From: Heliomarina baculiformis
GTDB lineage: Bacteria; Pseudomonadota; Alphaproteobacteria; Rhodobacterales; Rhodobacteraceae
NCBI RefSeq assembly: GCF_019966545.1
Contig: NZ_JAIMIC010000002.1
Span: 620,001-684,000, forward strand
Length of the DNA: 64,000 nucleotides
Direction: 5' to 3'
A model generated the notes under the pieces. That model was not told the DNA's origin. It searched no databases and saw only the letters and a list, made by a program, of their open reading frames with translations. Numbering within the stretch: the stretch's first letter is position 1; every line of letters starts with the position of its first letter. A program made the position numbers and the translations under genes. Positions 18,703 through 27,368 of this stretch are shown here, in pieces.

Positions 18703-20379
18703 ATGACATACAAGACTGACATCGAAATCGCGCGGGACGCACAGAAGCGTCCGATCCAGGAAATAGGGGAAAAGCTGGGCATCCCGACGGAGGCATTGCT
18801 GCCTTACGGGCATGACAAGGCGAAGGTCAGCCAGGATTTCATCCAGTCGCTTGACGGGCGCGAGAATGGCAAGCTGATCCTTGTCACCGCAGTCAACCCG
18901 ACCCCCGCAGGCGAGGGCAAGACGACGACCACCGTGGGCTTGGGCGACGGGCTGAACCGGATCGGCAAAAAGGCGGCGGTCTGCATCCGCGAAGCCTCGC
19001 TGGGGCCGAATTTCGGGATGAAGGGCGGGGCCGCCGGGGGTGGCTATGCGCAGGTCGTTCCAATGGAAGAGATGAACCTGCATTTCACCGGCGATTTCCA
19101 CGCGATCACCTCGGCGCATAACCTGCTGGCGGCGATGATCGACAACCATATCTACTGGGGCAATGCGCTGGATATCGACACCCGCCGGGTAGTCTGGCGG
19201 CGCGTGGTCGACATGAATGACCGGGCGCTGCGGCAGGTGAATGTCTCGCTTGGCGGCGTCTCGAACGGGTTCCCGCGCGAGGATGGCTATGACATTACCG
19301 TGGCCTCCGAGGTCATGGCGATCCTGTGCCTCGCACGGGACCTGGCCGATCTGCAGGAGCGGCTGGGGCGGATGATCGTCGCCTATCGCCGGGACAAGAG
19401 CCCGGTCTATTGCCGCGACATCAAGGCCGATGGTGCGATGACGGTACTGCTGAAGGATGCGATGCAGCCGAACCTCGTGCAGACGCTCGAGAATAACCCG
19501 GCTTTCGTGCATGGCGGGCCGTTTGCGAATATCGCCCATGGCTGCAATTCGGTGATCGCGACGACGACCGCGCTTCGGCTTGCGGATTACGTTGTGACCG
19601 AAGCCGGGTTCGGGGCCGATCTGGGGGCGGAAAAGTTCCTCAACATCAAGTGCCGCAAGGCCGGGCTGGCACCGTCTTGCGTTGTGCTGGTGGCGACGGT
19701 GCGGGCGATGAAGATGAACGGCGGTGTCGCCAAGGACGATCTTGGCGCGGAAAACGTGGCCGCGGTGCTCGCCGGGTGCAGCAACCTTGGCCGCCACATC
19801 GAGAACCTCGGACAGTTCGGCGTACCGGTGGTCGTGGCGATCAACCATTTCGTCACCGATACCGAGGCCGAGGTCGAAGCGGTGAAGGGCTTTGTCTCTT
19901 CGCTGGGCGCAGAGGCAGTATTGTCGCGGCACTGGGAACTGGGCTCGGAAGGCTCGGCCGATCTGGCCGCAAAAGTGGTCGAGGTGATCGACCGGGGCGA
20001 GGCCGATTTCGCGCCGCTTTATCCGGACGAGATGTCTCTGGCGGACAAGATCACCACTGTTGCCACCCGTATCTATCGCGCCGACGACGTGGTGATGCCG
20101 GTGGCGGTGAAACGTCAGCTGGAAGCCTGGGAGGCACAGGGATATGGCGATCTGCCGGTTTGCATGGCCAAGACGCAATACAGTTTCACGACCGATCCGA
20201 CCCAGCGCGGCGCGCCGAGCGGGTTCAGCGTGCCGGTGCGCGAAGTGCGCCTGAGCGCGGGGGCCGGTTTTGTCGTGGCGATCTGCGGCGAGATCATGAC
20301 GATGCCGGGCCTGCCGCGCCAGCCGGCTGCCGAAACGATCCGGCTGAACGCCGAGGGGCAGATCGAGGGATTGTTCTGA
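18703..20379 (+). CDS. fhs: Formate-tetrahydrofolate ligase
   Basis: Fhs makes 10-formyltetrahydrofolate from formate, tetrahydrofolate and ATP. The 558-residue length is standard. Key features are the P-loop [37 protein letters not shown], the folate-binding region with [15 protein letters not shown], and the C-terminal [10 protein letters not shown]. It lies 78 bases upstream of folD, so formate is turned into methenyl- and methylene-THF by consecutive genes; in roseobacters this route feeds on methylated compounds. The 170-base leader before it contains a weak hairpin (AGCGCC 18615-18620 with GGCGCT 18638-18643) but no riboswitch that I can recognise. Confidence 0.97.
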   Translation: MTYKTDIEIARDAQKRPIQEIGEKLGIPTEALLPYGHDKAKVSQDFIQSLDGRENGKLILVTAVNPTPAGEGKTTTTVGLGDGLNRIGKKAAVCIREASLGPNFGMKGGAAGGGYAQVVPMEEMNLHFTGDFHAITSAHNLLAAMIDNHIYWGNALDIDTRRVVWRRVVDMNDRALRQVNVSLGGVSNGFPREDGYDITVASEVMAILCLARDLADLQERLGRMIVAYRRDKSPVYCRDIKADGAMTVLLKDAMQPNLVQTLENNPAFVHGGPFANIAHGCNSVIATTTALRLADYVVTEAGFGADLGAEKFLNIKCRKAGLAPSCVVLVATVRAMKMNGGVAKDDLGAENVAAVLAGCSNLGRHIENLGQFGVPVVVAINHFVTDTEAEVEAVKGFVSSLGAEAVLSRHWELGSEGSADLAAKVVEVIDRGEADFAPLYPDEMSLADKITTVATRIYRADDVVMPVAVKRQLEAWEAQGYGDLPVCMAKTQYSFTTDPTQRGAPSGFSVPVREVRLSAGAGFVVAICGEIMTMPGLPRQPAAETIRLNAEGQIEGLF

Positions 20380-20412
20380 CGCGGGCGTCGCGCGGGGCGT
20401 GAGGTCGGGACC

Positions 20413-20449
20413 GCCTCCGGCGGCCGTATTTGAAACGAGAAGAAGAAGG
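20413..20449 (+). repeat. Intergenic GCCTCCGGCGG / AAGAAGA element, copy 2
   Basis: GCCTCCGGCGG at 20413-20423 is followed by CCGTATTT, GAAAC and AGAAGAAGAAGG, and ends seven bases before the folD ATG. It has the same block order as 6635-6671. The purine-rich end supplies the ribosome-binding site of folD. Confidence 0.6.
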
Positions 20450-20456
20450 TGAGCGC

Positions 20457-21353
20457 ATGGTCGCGAAAATCATAGACGGCAAGGAATTCGCGGCGCGGGT
20501 GCGTGGCGAGGTTGCGGCGCAGGTTTCGGCCCTGGCCGGGCACGGTCAGCCCGGGCTGGCGGTGGTGCTGGTGGGCGAGGACCCGGCAAGCCAGGTCTAT
20601 GTGCGCTCGAAGGGCAAGATGACCGTCGAGGTAGGGATGAAATCGGTGGAGCACAAGCTGCCGGCCGAGACCTCGGAGGCGGAGCTGCTGACGGTGATCG
20701 CGGATCTGAACGCGGATGAGAGCATTCACGGGATTCTCGTGCAATTGCCGCTGCCGGGACACATGAACGAGGATCTGGTGATCAATGCCATCGATCCGGC
20801 CAAGGATGTGGACGGGTTTCATATCTCGAACGTCGGGTTGCTGGGGACGGGGCAGAAGAGCATGGTGCCCTGCACGCCACTGGGCTGCCTGATGATGTTG
20901 CGGGATCACCATGGCTCGCTTTCGGGGATGGATGCGGTGGTGATCGGGCGTTCGAACATCGTGGGCAAGCCGATGGCGCAGCTTTTGCTGGGCGACAGCT
21001 GCACGGTGACGATTGCGCATTCGCGGACCAAGGATCTGGCCGATGTGGTGCGGCGCGCGGATATTGTCGTGGCGGCGGTGGGCCGGCCCGAGATGGTGCC
21101 GGGCGACTGGATCAAGGAGGGGGCCACTGTGATCGACGTGGGCATCAACCGGATCGATGCGCCGGAAAAGGGCGAGGGCAAGACCCGGCTGGTCGGCGAC
21201 GTGCATTTCGAAAGCGCGGTCGAACGGGCCGGAGCGATCACGCCGGTGCCGGGCGGGGTGGGGCCGATGACCATAGCCTGCCTGCTGGCCAATACGCTGA
21301 CCGCGTTCTGCCGGTCGAAAGGATTGCCGGAGCCGGAGGGGCTGACCGTCTAG
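20457..21353 (+). CDS. folD: Bifunctional methylene-THF dehydrogenase / methenyl-THF cyclohydrolase
   Basis: FolD interconverts methylene-, methenyl- and 10-formyl-THF with NADP. The 298-residue product has YVRSKGKM with the catalytic Lys, [18 protein letters not shown], the nucleotide-binding motif [17 protein letters not shown], and the ending [17 protein letters not shown] chose ATG 20457 because the purine-rich element end sits just upstream; an upstream in-frame start at 20430 falls within that element. It works directly with fhs before it. It is convergent with the thioesterase gene that follows. Confidence 0.97.
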   Translation: MVAKIIDGKEFAARVRGEVAAQVSALAGHGQPGLAVVLVGEDPASQVYVRSKGKMTVEVGMKSVEHKLPAETSEAELLTVIADLNADESIHGILVQLPLPGHMNEDLVINAIDPAKDVDGFHISNVGLLGTGQKSMVPCTPLGCLMMLRDHHGSLSGMDAVVIGRSNIVGKPMAQLLLGDSCTVTIAHSRTKDLADVVRRADIVVAAVGRPEMVPGDWIKEGATVIDVGINRIDAPEKGEGKTRLVGDVHFESAVERAGAITPVPGGVGPMTIACLLANTLTAFCRSKGLPEPEGLTV

Positions 21354-21362
21354 TCGGTTCAG

Positions 21363-21800
21363 TTACTCGGGCGCGATGGGGATCATCGTGCCCTGCATCA
21401 CGGCGATGAGGGTTTCGCGGCCCTTGTCGTCGATGGCGTGGATGTCGCTGCCGACCACAACGATGCGCCGGCCGGATTTGATGACGTGGCCGGTGGCGCG
21501 GAGTTCGGCGCCTTTGGCCGGGGCAAGCAGGTTGATCTTGATCTCGGCGGTGAGCACGTTCCAGCCGGGATCGAGCGCGCTGATCGCCGCGTAACCGGCG
21601 GCTGTGTCGCCGAGGGCAAACGTCAGCGCCGCGTGCCCATAGCCGTTCTGTTGTTTCGTCCCCGGCAGGATCGGGGCGGCGATCTGCACCTCTCCCTTTT
21701 GGATGGTGGAAATCCGCGCGCCGATGGTTTCCATCATGGTCTGGGAGGCAAAGCTGTCACGGATCAGGGATTTGTGGCTTTCATCCAATTCGGTAGTCAT
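21363..21800 (-). CDS. PaaI family hotdog thioesterase
   Basis: The 145-residue length and single hotdog domain fit the PaaI/YigI family of acyl-CoA thioesterases. Conserved elements are KQQNGYGHAALTFALGDTAAG (the H-G-G-x-x-x-x-L-x-D helix, here HAALTFALGD) and AEIKINLLAPAKGAELRATG with VIKSGRRIVVVGSDI. The substrate cannot be told. It precedes no operon partner clearly: pdeM starts 680 bases upstream on the same strand and ends 18 bases before this gene, so the two may be co-transcribed. Confidence 0.8.
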   Translation of the reverse strand: MTTELDESHKSLIRDSFASQTMMETIGARISTIQKGEVQIAAPILPGTKQQNGYGHAALTFALGDTAAGYAAISALDPGWNVLTAEIKINLLAPAKGAELRATGHVIKSGRRIVVVGSDIHAIDDKGRETLIAVMQGTMIPIAPE

Positions 21801-21817
21801 TCGGCGTTTCCTTTGTC

Positions 21818-22480
21818 TCAGCGCGGCATTGGTACGGCGTATGCCCGGGGGCCGGTGAGAATGGCAAGCGCGTCGGGGCGCATCAGGGCGGTGAGCGTGG
21901 CATCATGGCTGCGCAAGCCCCCGGTATAGGTGCCATAGGCGGGCATGATTATGCGGTCTCGATCCGACAGAAAAGCGGCACGGGTGATGCGGCGGGCGCG
22001 GGTCGTGAGGCTGGCCTTGGGGTGGTAATGGCCCGAGATCTCGCCGCGCGCGCCGGTCTGCGCGATATGGCGGAAGGTGAGCGGGCCGAGGGTAAGATCG
22101 GCCAGATGCGTGCCGCCAAGGTCGACCGGTCCGGAGTCGTGATTGCCCTCGATCCAGATCCAGCGGCGGCCTGCCTGCATCCGGGTGAGCGTGGTCTGAT
22201 CCTCGGGTGCGAGGGCGCGGGCGGCGTCGAGATCGTCGAAACTGTCGCCAAGACAGATGACCGTGGCGGGGTTCATGCGGTCGAGATCGTCGGTGAGGCG
22301 CAGCAGGGTGTCGCGGGTTTCATAGGGGGGCAGGATGGTGCCGCCGCGCCGGGCGATGCGCTCGGACTTCCCGAGGTGCAGGTCCGAGACGCAGAGCAGC
22401 CGTTCTGCGGGCCACCAGAGCGCGCCGGAGCCCAGCGCGACGAGATCGGCACCGGCAAGGGAAAGAGAGCAGTTGTTCAT
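21818..22480 (-). CDS. pdeM: Ligase-associated DNA damage response endonuclease PdeM
   Basis: The 220-residue protein is a calcineurin-like metallophosphoesterase. Its metal-binding motifs are VSDLHLGKSERIARRG, CLGDSFDDLD, IEGNHDSGP and ISGHYHPKA. This order and length match PdeM, which is annotated as a DNA-repair nuclease because it clusters with an Lhr-type helicase and an ATP-dependent ligase. Here the helicase lies immediately upstream on the same strand, 41 bases away, but no ligase is present in the window. The role in repair is by family association. Confidence 0.88.
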   Translation of the reverse strand: MNNCSLSLAGADLVALGSGALWWPAERLLCVSDLHLGKSERIARRGGTILPPYETRDTLLRLTDDLDRMNPATVICLGDSFDDLDAARALAPEDQTTLTRMQAGRRWIWIEGNHDSGPVDLGGTHLADLTLGPLTFRHIAQTGARGEISGHYHPKASLTTRARRITRAAFLSDRDRIIMPAYGTYTGGLRSHDATLTALMRPDALAILTGPRAYAVPMPR

Positions 22481-22521
22481 GCTCCGTTCCTTGCCCAGGG
22501 CGGGCGGTTTTGCAAGCGGTT

Positions 22522-24945
22522 TCAGGCGGTGCCGGTCAGATCGGCGATCCCGGCGGTTTCCAGCAGGCGCTCGGCCTCTTCGGCAAGCAGGCGTTCCTCG
22601 GCGGCGCCTTCGACGGGGACGCGGCCCATCTCGAGCAGCAGCGGCGCGGCGAGCGGGGTGACGCGGGACAGGCGCTTGTGATCGATGCGGCCCTGGATAC
22701 GCGCGACCATTTCCTCGATGCGGCCGAAATCGACGAGGCCGGTGTGGGCTTCTTCGCGGGTGATCTTGAGCATCAGGTGGGTCGGGTCGTATTTCTGTAA
22801 AGTGTCATAGAGGATGTCGGAGGAAAACGTCGCCTGCCGCCCGGATTTGCGCGCCGAGGGCGTGTTGCGTTCGATCAGGCCGGCGATCGTGGCCGAGGCG
22901 CGAAAGGTGCGTTTCATCACCGCGTTTCCGGCGAGCCAGCTGTCGAGACCGTCCTGCAGGGCAGTAAGGTCGAAGAGCGGCGCGGGGTCGTTGAGCCGGT
23001 CGAGTCCCCAGATCAGCGTGGCGTAATCGGTGGCGACAAAGCCGAGCGGGTGCAGGCCGATCTCCTCCATCCGCTTGGTCAGCAAGAGGCCGAGGGTCTG
23101 CTGTGCGTTACGACCGGCAAAGCCGTAGACGCAGGTATGTTCGCGCCCGTCATGGGGAAAGCTCTCGATTAGCAACCGGCCTCGTTCGGGCAGACGCGAG
23201 ACATCGCGCTGCAGTGCCAGCCATTCGGCGGTATGGGGCGGAAGCTCGGGCCAGTTGTCCTGCTGGAACATGCGCAGGATACGATCGGAAAGCTGGGTGG
23301 AGGTGGCAAACTTGGTCCCGGCAAAGGTGGCGATCTTGGGTTTCTTGTCGGCGCGGCGGGTGACCTCGACGGTCATTTCGCGCAACCCCTCGTAGCGCAC
23401 GATCTGGCCGCCGATCAGGAAGGTATCGCCGGGGGTAAGCGAGGCCGCAAAGCCTTCCTCGATCTCACCCAGCGGCTTGCCGCCCCGGTTGCGGCGCAGG
23501 CGCACCTTGAGCGTGTCGGTATCCTGGATCGTGCCGAGGTTCATACGGATGCGCTGGGTGGCGCGGGGATCGCGCAACTGCCAGAGCCCGTCGGGGCGCT
23601 GTTTCAAGCGCTGCCAGCGGTCATAGGCGGCCAGCGCATAGCCGCCGGTCGCGCAGAAATCGAGAGACTCGTCGAATTCGGCACGGGTCAGGGCGGCATA
23701 CGCCCCGGCGGTCGTGACCTCGTCATAGAGCGCGTCGGCATCGAAAGGACCGGCGCAGGCGGCGATCAGGATATGCTGGCAAAGAACGTCGCGAGGGCCG
23801 GGGCGGCGTGGCTCGCCATCCAGATCGCCTTCGCGGACGGCTTCGAGCGCGGCGACGCATTCCACCACTTCGAACCGGTTGGCGGGAACCAGCAGTGCCT
23901 TGGAGGGGGCGTTATAGCGGTGATTGGCGCGGCCGATCCGCTGTACCAGCCGTTTGACGTTTTTTGGAGCGCCGATCTGGATCACCAGATCGACATCGCC
24001 CCAGTCGATACCGAGATCGAGCGAGCCGGTGCAGACGATGGCACGCAGCTCGCCCCTCACCATCGCCGCTTCGACCCGCTGGCGCTGGGTCTTGTCGAGA
24101 CTGCCGTGGTGGATACCGATAGGCAGGCTGTCGTCATTGGCGAGCCAGAGGTTGTGAAAGAAGATCTCGGCCTGAGCGCGGGTGTTGTGAAAGATCAACG
24201 TGGTCTTGTGGGCCTTGACCTGTTCCAGAACCGCCGGGATCGCATGGGCCGCGCCACCCCCGGCCCAGGGCGGGCGTTCCTCGGTCGTCAGCATCTGGAT
24301 ATTCGGCGCGGGGCCGGGATCGGCCAGCAGGATGTCGCAGGGGGCCGGGTGGCGGGCGAGTAGGGTGGCGATGGCGGCGGGGTCATCCACTGTCGCCGAC
24401 AGCCCGACGCGACGCAGATCAGGGCAGAGCGTCTGCAAGCGCGAGAGGGCGAGGAAGAGCTGATCGCCGCGCTTGCTTTCCGACAGGGCGTGGATCTCGT
24501 CAATGACGATGCGCTTCAGCCCGGCAAAGATGCGGGGCGCGTCCTCGTATGAGATCAGCAGCGCAAGGCTTTCAGGCGTGGTCAGCAGGATCTGCGGCGG
24601 ATCGACCCGCTGCCGTTTCTTCTGCGTGGCACTGGTGTCGCCGGTGCGGTCCTCGATGCGGATGTCGAGCCCCATCTCGGCCACCGGCCCGGTCAGGTTG
24701 CGTTTTATATCGGCGGCCAGCGCCTTGAGCGGGCTGACATAGAGCGTGTGCATGCCCGCACGCGGAGTCTCGGCAAGATCGACGAGGGTAGGCAGGAAAC
24801 CCGCCATTGTCTTGCCGCCGCCCGTGGGGGCGATCAGCAGGGTGGCGGGGTTGTCGGCGCGCTCCAGCATGGCGCGCTGATGCGGATGGATCTCCCATCC
24901 GCGTTTCTCGAACCAGCCGGTGATGATCGGGGGAATTGCACTCAT
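22522..24945 (-). CDS. Lhr-type ligase-associated DEXH-box helicase
   Basis: This 807-residue superfamily 2 helicase has motif I LIAPTGGGKTMAGF, Ia VSPLKALAADI, motif II VIDEIHAL, motif III LSATV, and in the second RecA domain GIHHGSLDKTQRQ, VCTGSLDLGIDWGDVDLVIQ and motif VI QRIGRANHRY. The middle and C-terminal winged-helix and Lhr core regions follow (about residues 420-807). Lhr helicases unwind RNA:DNA and DNA duplexes in the 3' to 5' direction. The size and the adjacent pdeM fit the ligase-associated subfamily rather than full-length Lhr. Confidence 0.92.
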   Translation of the reverse strand: MSAIPPIITGWFEKRGWEIHPHQRAMLERADNPATLLIAPTGGGKTMAGFLPTLVDLAETPRAGMHTLYVSPLKALAADIKRNLTGPVAEMGLDIRIEDRTGDTSATQKKRQRVDPPQILLTTPESLALLISYEDAPRIFAGLKRIVIDEIHALSESKRGDQLFLALSRLQTLCPDLRRVGLSATVDDPAAIATLLARHPAPCDILLADPGPAPNIQMLTTEERPPWAGGGAAHAIPAVLEQVKAHKTTLIFHNTRAQAEIFFHNLWLANDDSLPIGIHHGSLDKTQRQRVEAAMVRGELRAIVCTGSLDLGIDWGDVDLVIQIGAPKNVKRLVQRIGRANHRYNAPSKALLVPANRFEVVECVAALEAVREGDLDGEPRRPGPRDVLCQHILIAACAGPFDADALYDEVTTAGAYAALTRAEFDESLDFCATGGYALAAYDRWQRLKQRPDGLWQLRDPRATQRIRMNLGTIQDTDTLKVRLRRNRGGKPLGEIEEGFAASLTPGDTFLIGGQIVRYEGLREMTVEVTRRADKKPKIATFAGTKFATSTQLSDRILRMFQQDNWPELPPHTAEWLALQRDVSRLPERGRLLIESFPHDGREHTCVYGFAGRNAQQTLGLLLTKRMEEIGLHPLGFVATDYATLIWGLDRLNDPAPLFDLTALQDGLDSWLAGNAVMKRTFRASATIAGLIERNTPSARKSGRQATFSSDILYDTLQKYDPTHLMLKITREEAHTGLVDFGRIEEMVARIQGRIDHKRLSRVTPLAAPLLLEMGRVPVEGAAEERLLAEEAERLLETAGIADLTGTA

Positions 24946-24982
24946 GCAGGGGATGTAGGGCGCGACCCTGGCCTTGGGAATG

Positions 24983-25621
24983 TCACCCCGAGGCGGTTTC
25001 GCGCATATGCGCCACGATTTCAGCCACTTCCTGCGTGAAACGGTCGGGGCCGACCTGCGCGGATTCGTCTGTCCATGCGCTGAAGCGTTCCATCAGCGGG
25101 ATGAAGGTGGCGATCTCCTCCTCGCTCCAGCCCGACAGGAATTCGCCCATCACGAGGAATTTGAACCGGCGCACGGCATCGACCACCGCCTCTCCCTTGT
25201 CAGAGAGTTCCACGATGGTGCGGCGCGCGTCCTGCTGGCTGACCGCGCGGCGGGCATAGCCGCGTTCGATCAATTCGCTCACAAGGCGCGAGGCGCGGGA
25301 AGGGTCGATGCGCAACCGTTCCGCGATGGTCGAGACCATCGTCTCCTGCTGCTGGTCGGCGCCGAATTCGTTCAACGGCGCGCGGATCGCGACCAGCACG
25401 TCAAGCTGCGCCAGATCGAGTTCGTCCTTGAGTTCGAGCGCTTTCAACGCGCTATGGCCCAGTTCCTGCTTGGACACGCGGCGACGCCAGCGTTGCAGCA
25501 CCGCATCAAGCGTCAGCGAGGCATCGGCAACTCGACCGTCGATTCCGGCCTTGGCCAGGAAGGCCTTTAGATTGGTGTCGCGCGTCGATATCGATCCGTC
25601 CTCCGGTTGGTTGAGCCGCAT
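24983..25621 (-). CDS. MarR family transcriptional regulator
   Basis: The protein (212 residues from this start) has a winged helix typical of MarR: LDLAQLDVLVAIR, STIAERLRIDPSRASRLVSELIERGYARRAVSQQDARRTIVELSDKG. An N-terminal segment of about 60 residues is longer than the MarR norm. It is divergent from a DHA2 efflux pump, and an inverted repeat lies in the shared promoter, so it very likely represses the pump and is released by a ligand. An ATG at 25636 is an alternative start; still longer starts run into the operator and promoter and are rejected. Confidence 0.85.
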   Translation of the reverse strand: MRLNQPEDGSISTRDTNLKAFLAKAGIDGRVADASLTLDAVLQRWRRRVSKQELGHSALKALELKDELDLAQLDVLVAIRAPLNEFGADQQQETMVSTIAERLRIDPSRASRLVSELIERGYARRAVSQQDARRTIVELSDKGEAVVDAVRRFKFLVMGEFLSGWSEEEIATFIPLMERFSAWTDESAQVGPDRFTQEVAEIVAHMRETASG

Positions 25622-25648
25622 ATTCCACAAAAACATGCTGCGCCGCAA

Positions 25649-25690
25649 TACATGCCGTTGACATGTAATTGTTCGTGACACATATATGAT
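25649..25690 (+). promoter_or_regulatory. Efflux pump promoter with MarR operator
   Basis: TACATG (25649-25654) and CATGTA (25662-25667) form an inverted repeat with a 7-bp spacer. TTGACA (25658-25663), a perfect -35 box for the rightward pump gene, lies inside it, and CATATA follows at 25681-25686 with 17 bp spacing. A repressor on the repeat would block RNA polymerase. Assignment of the site to the adjacent MarR protein is inference. Confidence 0.6.
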
Positions 25691-25791
25691 TGCAACACAG
25701 GGCTTACCATACTCCCCCCTGAGCCCGGGATGGCCGTTCAAGCCCATGAAATGCGCCGTCCCGGCTCTTTTTTGTTCGCTAGGTTTGAAAA

Positions 25792-27366
25792 TTGTCTGAC
25801 GTACACCCGAATCCCGATTCTTCTGCCGATGACGCGCTGGACTGGACCCGCATTCGCGTGGTCCTGTCTGCCGTTGCAGTCACGCTTTTCCTGGCCTCGC
25901 TGGGGCAGACCGTTGTTACCACCGCCTTGCCCACGATTGTCGGAGAGCTGGGCGGTCTGGACCAGATCACATGGGTGATTACTGCCTATCTGCTGGCCGC
26001 CACGGTGGCCGCGCCGATTTTCGGCAAGCTGGGTGATCTGTTCGGGCGCAAGGCGATCCTGCAATCGGGGATCATCGTGTTCCTGACCGGATCGATCTTC
26101 TGTTCGCTGGCACCCAATATCTGGCTGTTGGTGCTGGGCCGTGCGGTACAGGGGCTTGGCGGCGGCGGGCTGATCGTGGTGTCGATGGCGACCATTGCCG
26201 ATGTGCTGCCCCCGCGCCAGCGGGGCCGGTTCCAGGGGCTGATGGGCGCGGTGTTCGGCATGTCGACGGTGATCGGGCCGCTCGCGGGCGGGTTCATCGT
26301 GCAGCATATCAACTGGCACTGGATCTTCCTGATGAACCTGCCGCTGGGCGTGCTGGTCTTTGTCGTTCTGGCCTTTGCGCTGGAAACGCCGGAGCCGGGT
26401 AAACGCCCCAAGATCGACTACATCGGTGCCTCGTGCCTTGCGCTGCTGCTGTCGGTTCTGGTGATCGTGGCCAGCCTTGGCGGGCAGACATTCGCATGGG
26501 ACAGCGCGACCATGCTGGCGCTTTACGCGGGCGCTGTGACGGCCCTGATCGGTTTCCTCGTGGCCGAGACCCGCGCGCCGGAGCCGCTTTTGCCACTGAG
26601 CCTGTTTAAAATCAACAACTTCATCGTGTCGAACTCGGTCGGTTTCATCACCGGGATCTGCATGTTTACGACGATTACCTTCGTTCCGTTCTTCATGCAG
26701 GTGGTGAAAGGCGTGTCACCCTCGGCTTCGGGTATGTTTACCTTTCCGATGATGGTCGGGCTGATCACCGCTTCGACGCTGTCCGGTCAGTTCATGTCAC
26801 GGACCGGGCGGTACAAGTATCTACCGGTGTTCTCGACCCTGCTGCTGGGGCTGGCGATGACGCTGATGGCGACGCTGACACCACATACCCCGAATGGGCT
26901 GATCGTGCTCTTCATGCTGATGACGGGCCTGGGGATCGGGCCGGTGATGGGCGTCGGCGTGACCGCGATCCAGAACTGCGTGCCGCCGCGTATGGTGGGG
27001 GTCGGGACGGCCAGTGCCAACATGTTCCGCATGATCGGGGGCTCGTTGGGTACGGCAGCCTTTGGCGCGCTGTTCGCGGTCGGTCTCAGCCGCCATCTGG
27101 GTGACGTGCTGCCCGGCACTAATCCGCGCGGGTTGAGTGCCCAGACCATCGCGGCGATGGATGACGGGATGCGCGAAGCGGTCGTGCAGGGGATCGCCCA
27201 TGCGCTGCACCCGGTGTTCTGGTCCGCCGCCGTTCTGGCTTGTATTGCCAGCGGCATCGCCATGCTTATGATCGAGCGGCCGCTGTCGGATACCCTACCG
27301 GGCGCCAAGGTGTCGCGGACACCGGCGCAGACGGCGCAGTCCGTGGGGCAGACCCCGGCGGAATAA
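25792..27366 (+). CDS. MFS drug efflux transporter, DHA2 (EmrB/QacA) type
   Basis: The 524-residue protein has 14 predicted membrane segments and the DHA2 hallmarks: LASLGQTVVTTALPTIVGEL in helix 1, ITWVITAYLLAATVAAPIFG, the loop GKLGDLFGRKAILQSG (motif A), and VLGRAVQGLGGGGLIVV with GAVFGMSTVIGPLAGGFIV (motif C region). Such pumps use the proton gradient to export toxic organic compounds. The start is TTG at 25792 because an in-frame stop lies at 25786. It is divergent from its probable MarR repressor and convergent with hrpB, whose stop is three bases away. Confidence 0.92.
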   Translation: MSDVHPNPDSSADDALDWTRIRVVLSAVAVTLFLASLGQTVVTTALPTIVGELGGLDQITWVITAYLLAATVAAPIFGKLGDLFGRKAILQSGIIVFLTGSIFCSLAPNIWLLVLGRAVQGLGGGGLIVVSMATIADVLPPRQRGRFQGLMGAVFGMSTVIGPLAGGFIVQHINWHWIFLMNLPLGVLVFVVLAFALETPEPGKRPKIDYIGASCLALLLSVLVIVASLGGQTFAWDSATMLALYAGAVTALIGFLVAETRAPEPLLPLSLFKINNFIVSNSVGFITGICMFTTITFVPFFMQVVKGVSPSASGMFTFPMMVGLITASTLSGQFMSRTGRYKYLPVFSTLLLGLAMTLMATLTPHTPNGLIVLFMLMTGLGIGPVMGVGVTAIQNCVPPRMVGVGTASANMFRMIGGSLGTAAFGALFAVGLSRHLGDVLPGTNPRGLSAQTIAAMDDGMREAVVQGIAHALHPVFWSAAVLACIASGIAMLMIERPLSDTLPGAKVSRTPAQTAQSVGQTPAE

Positions 27367-27368
27367 AC

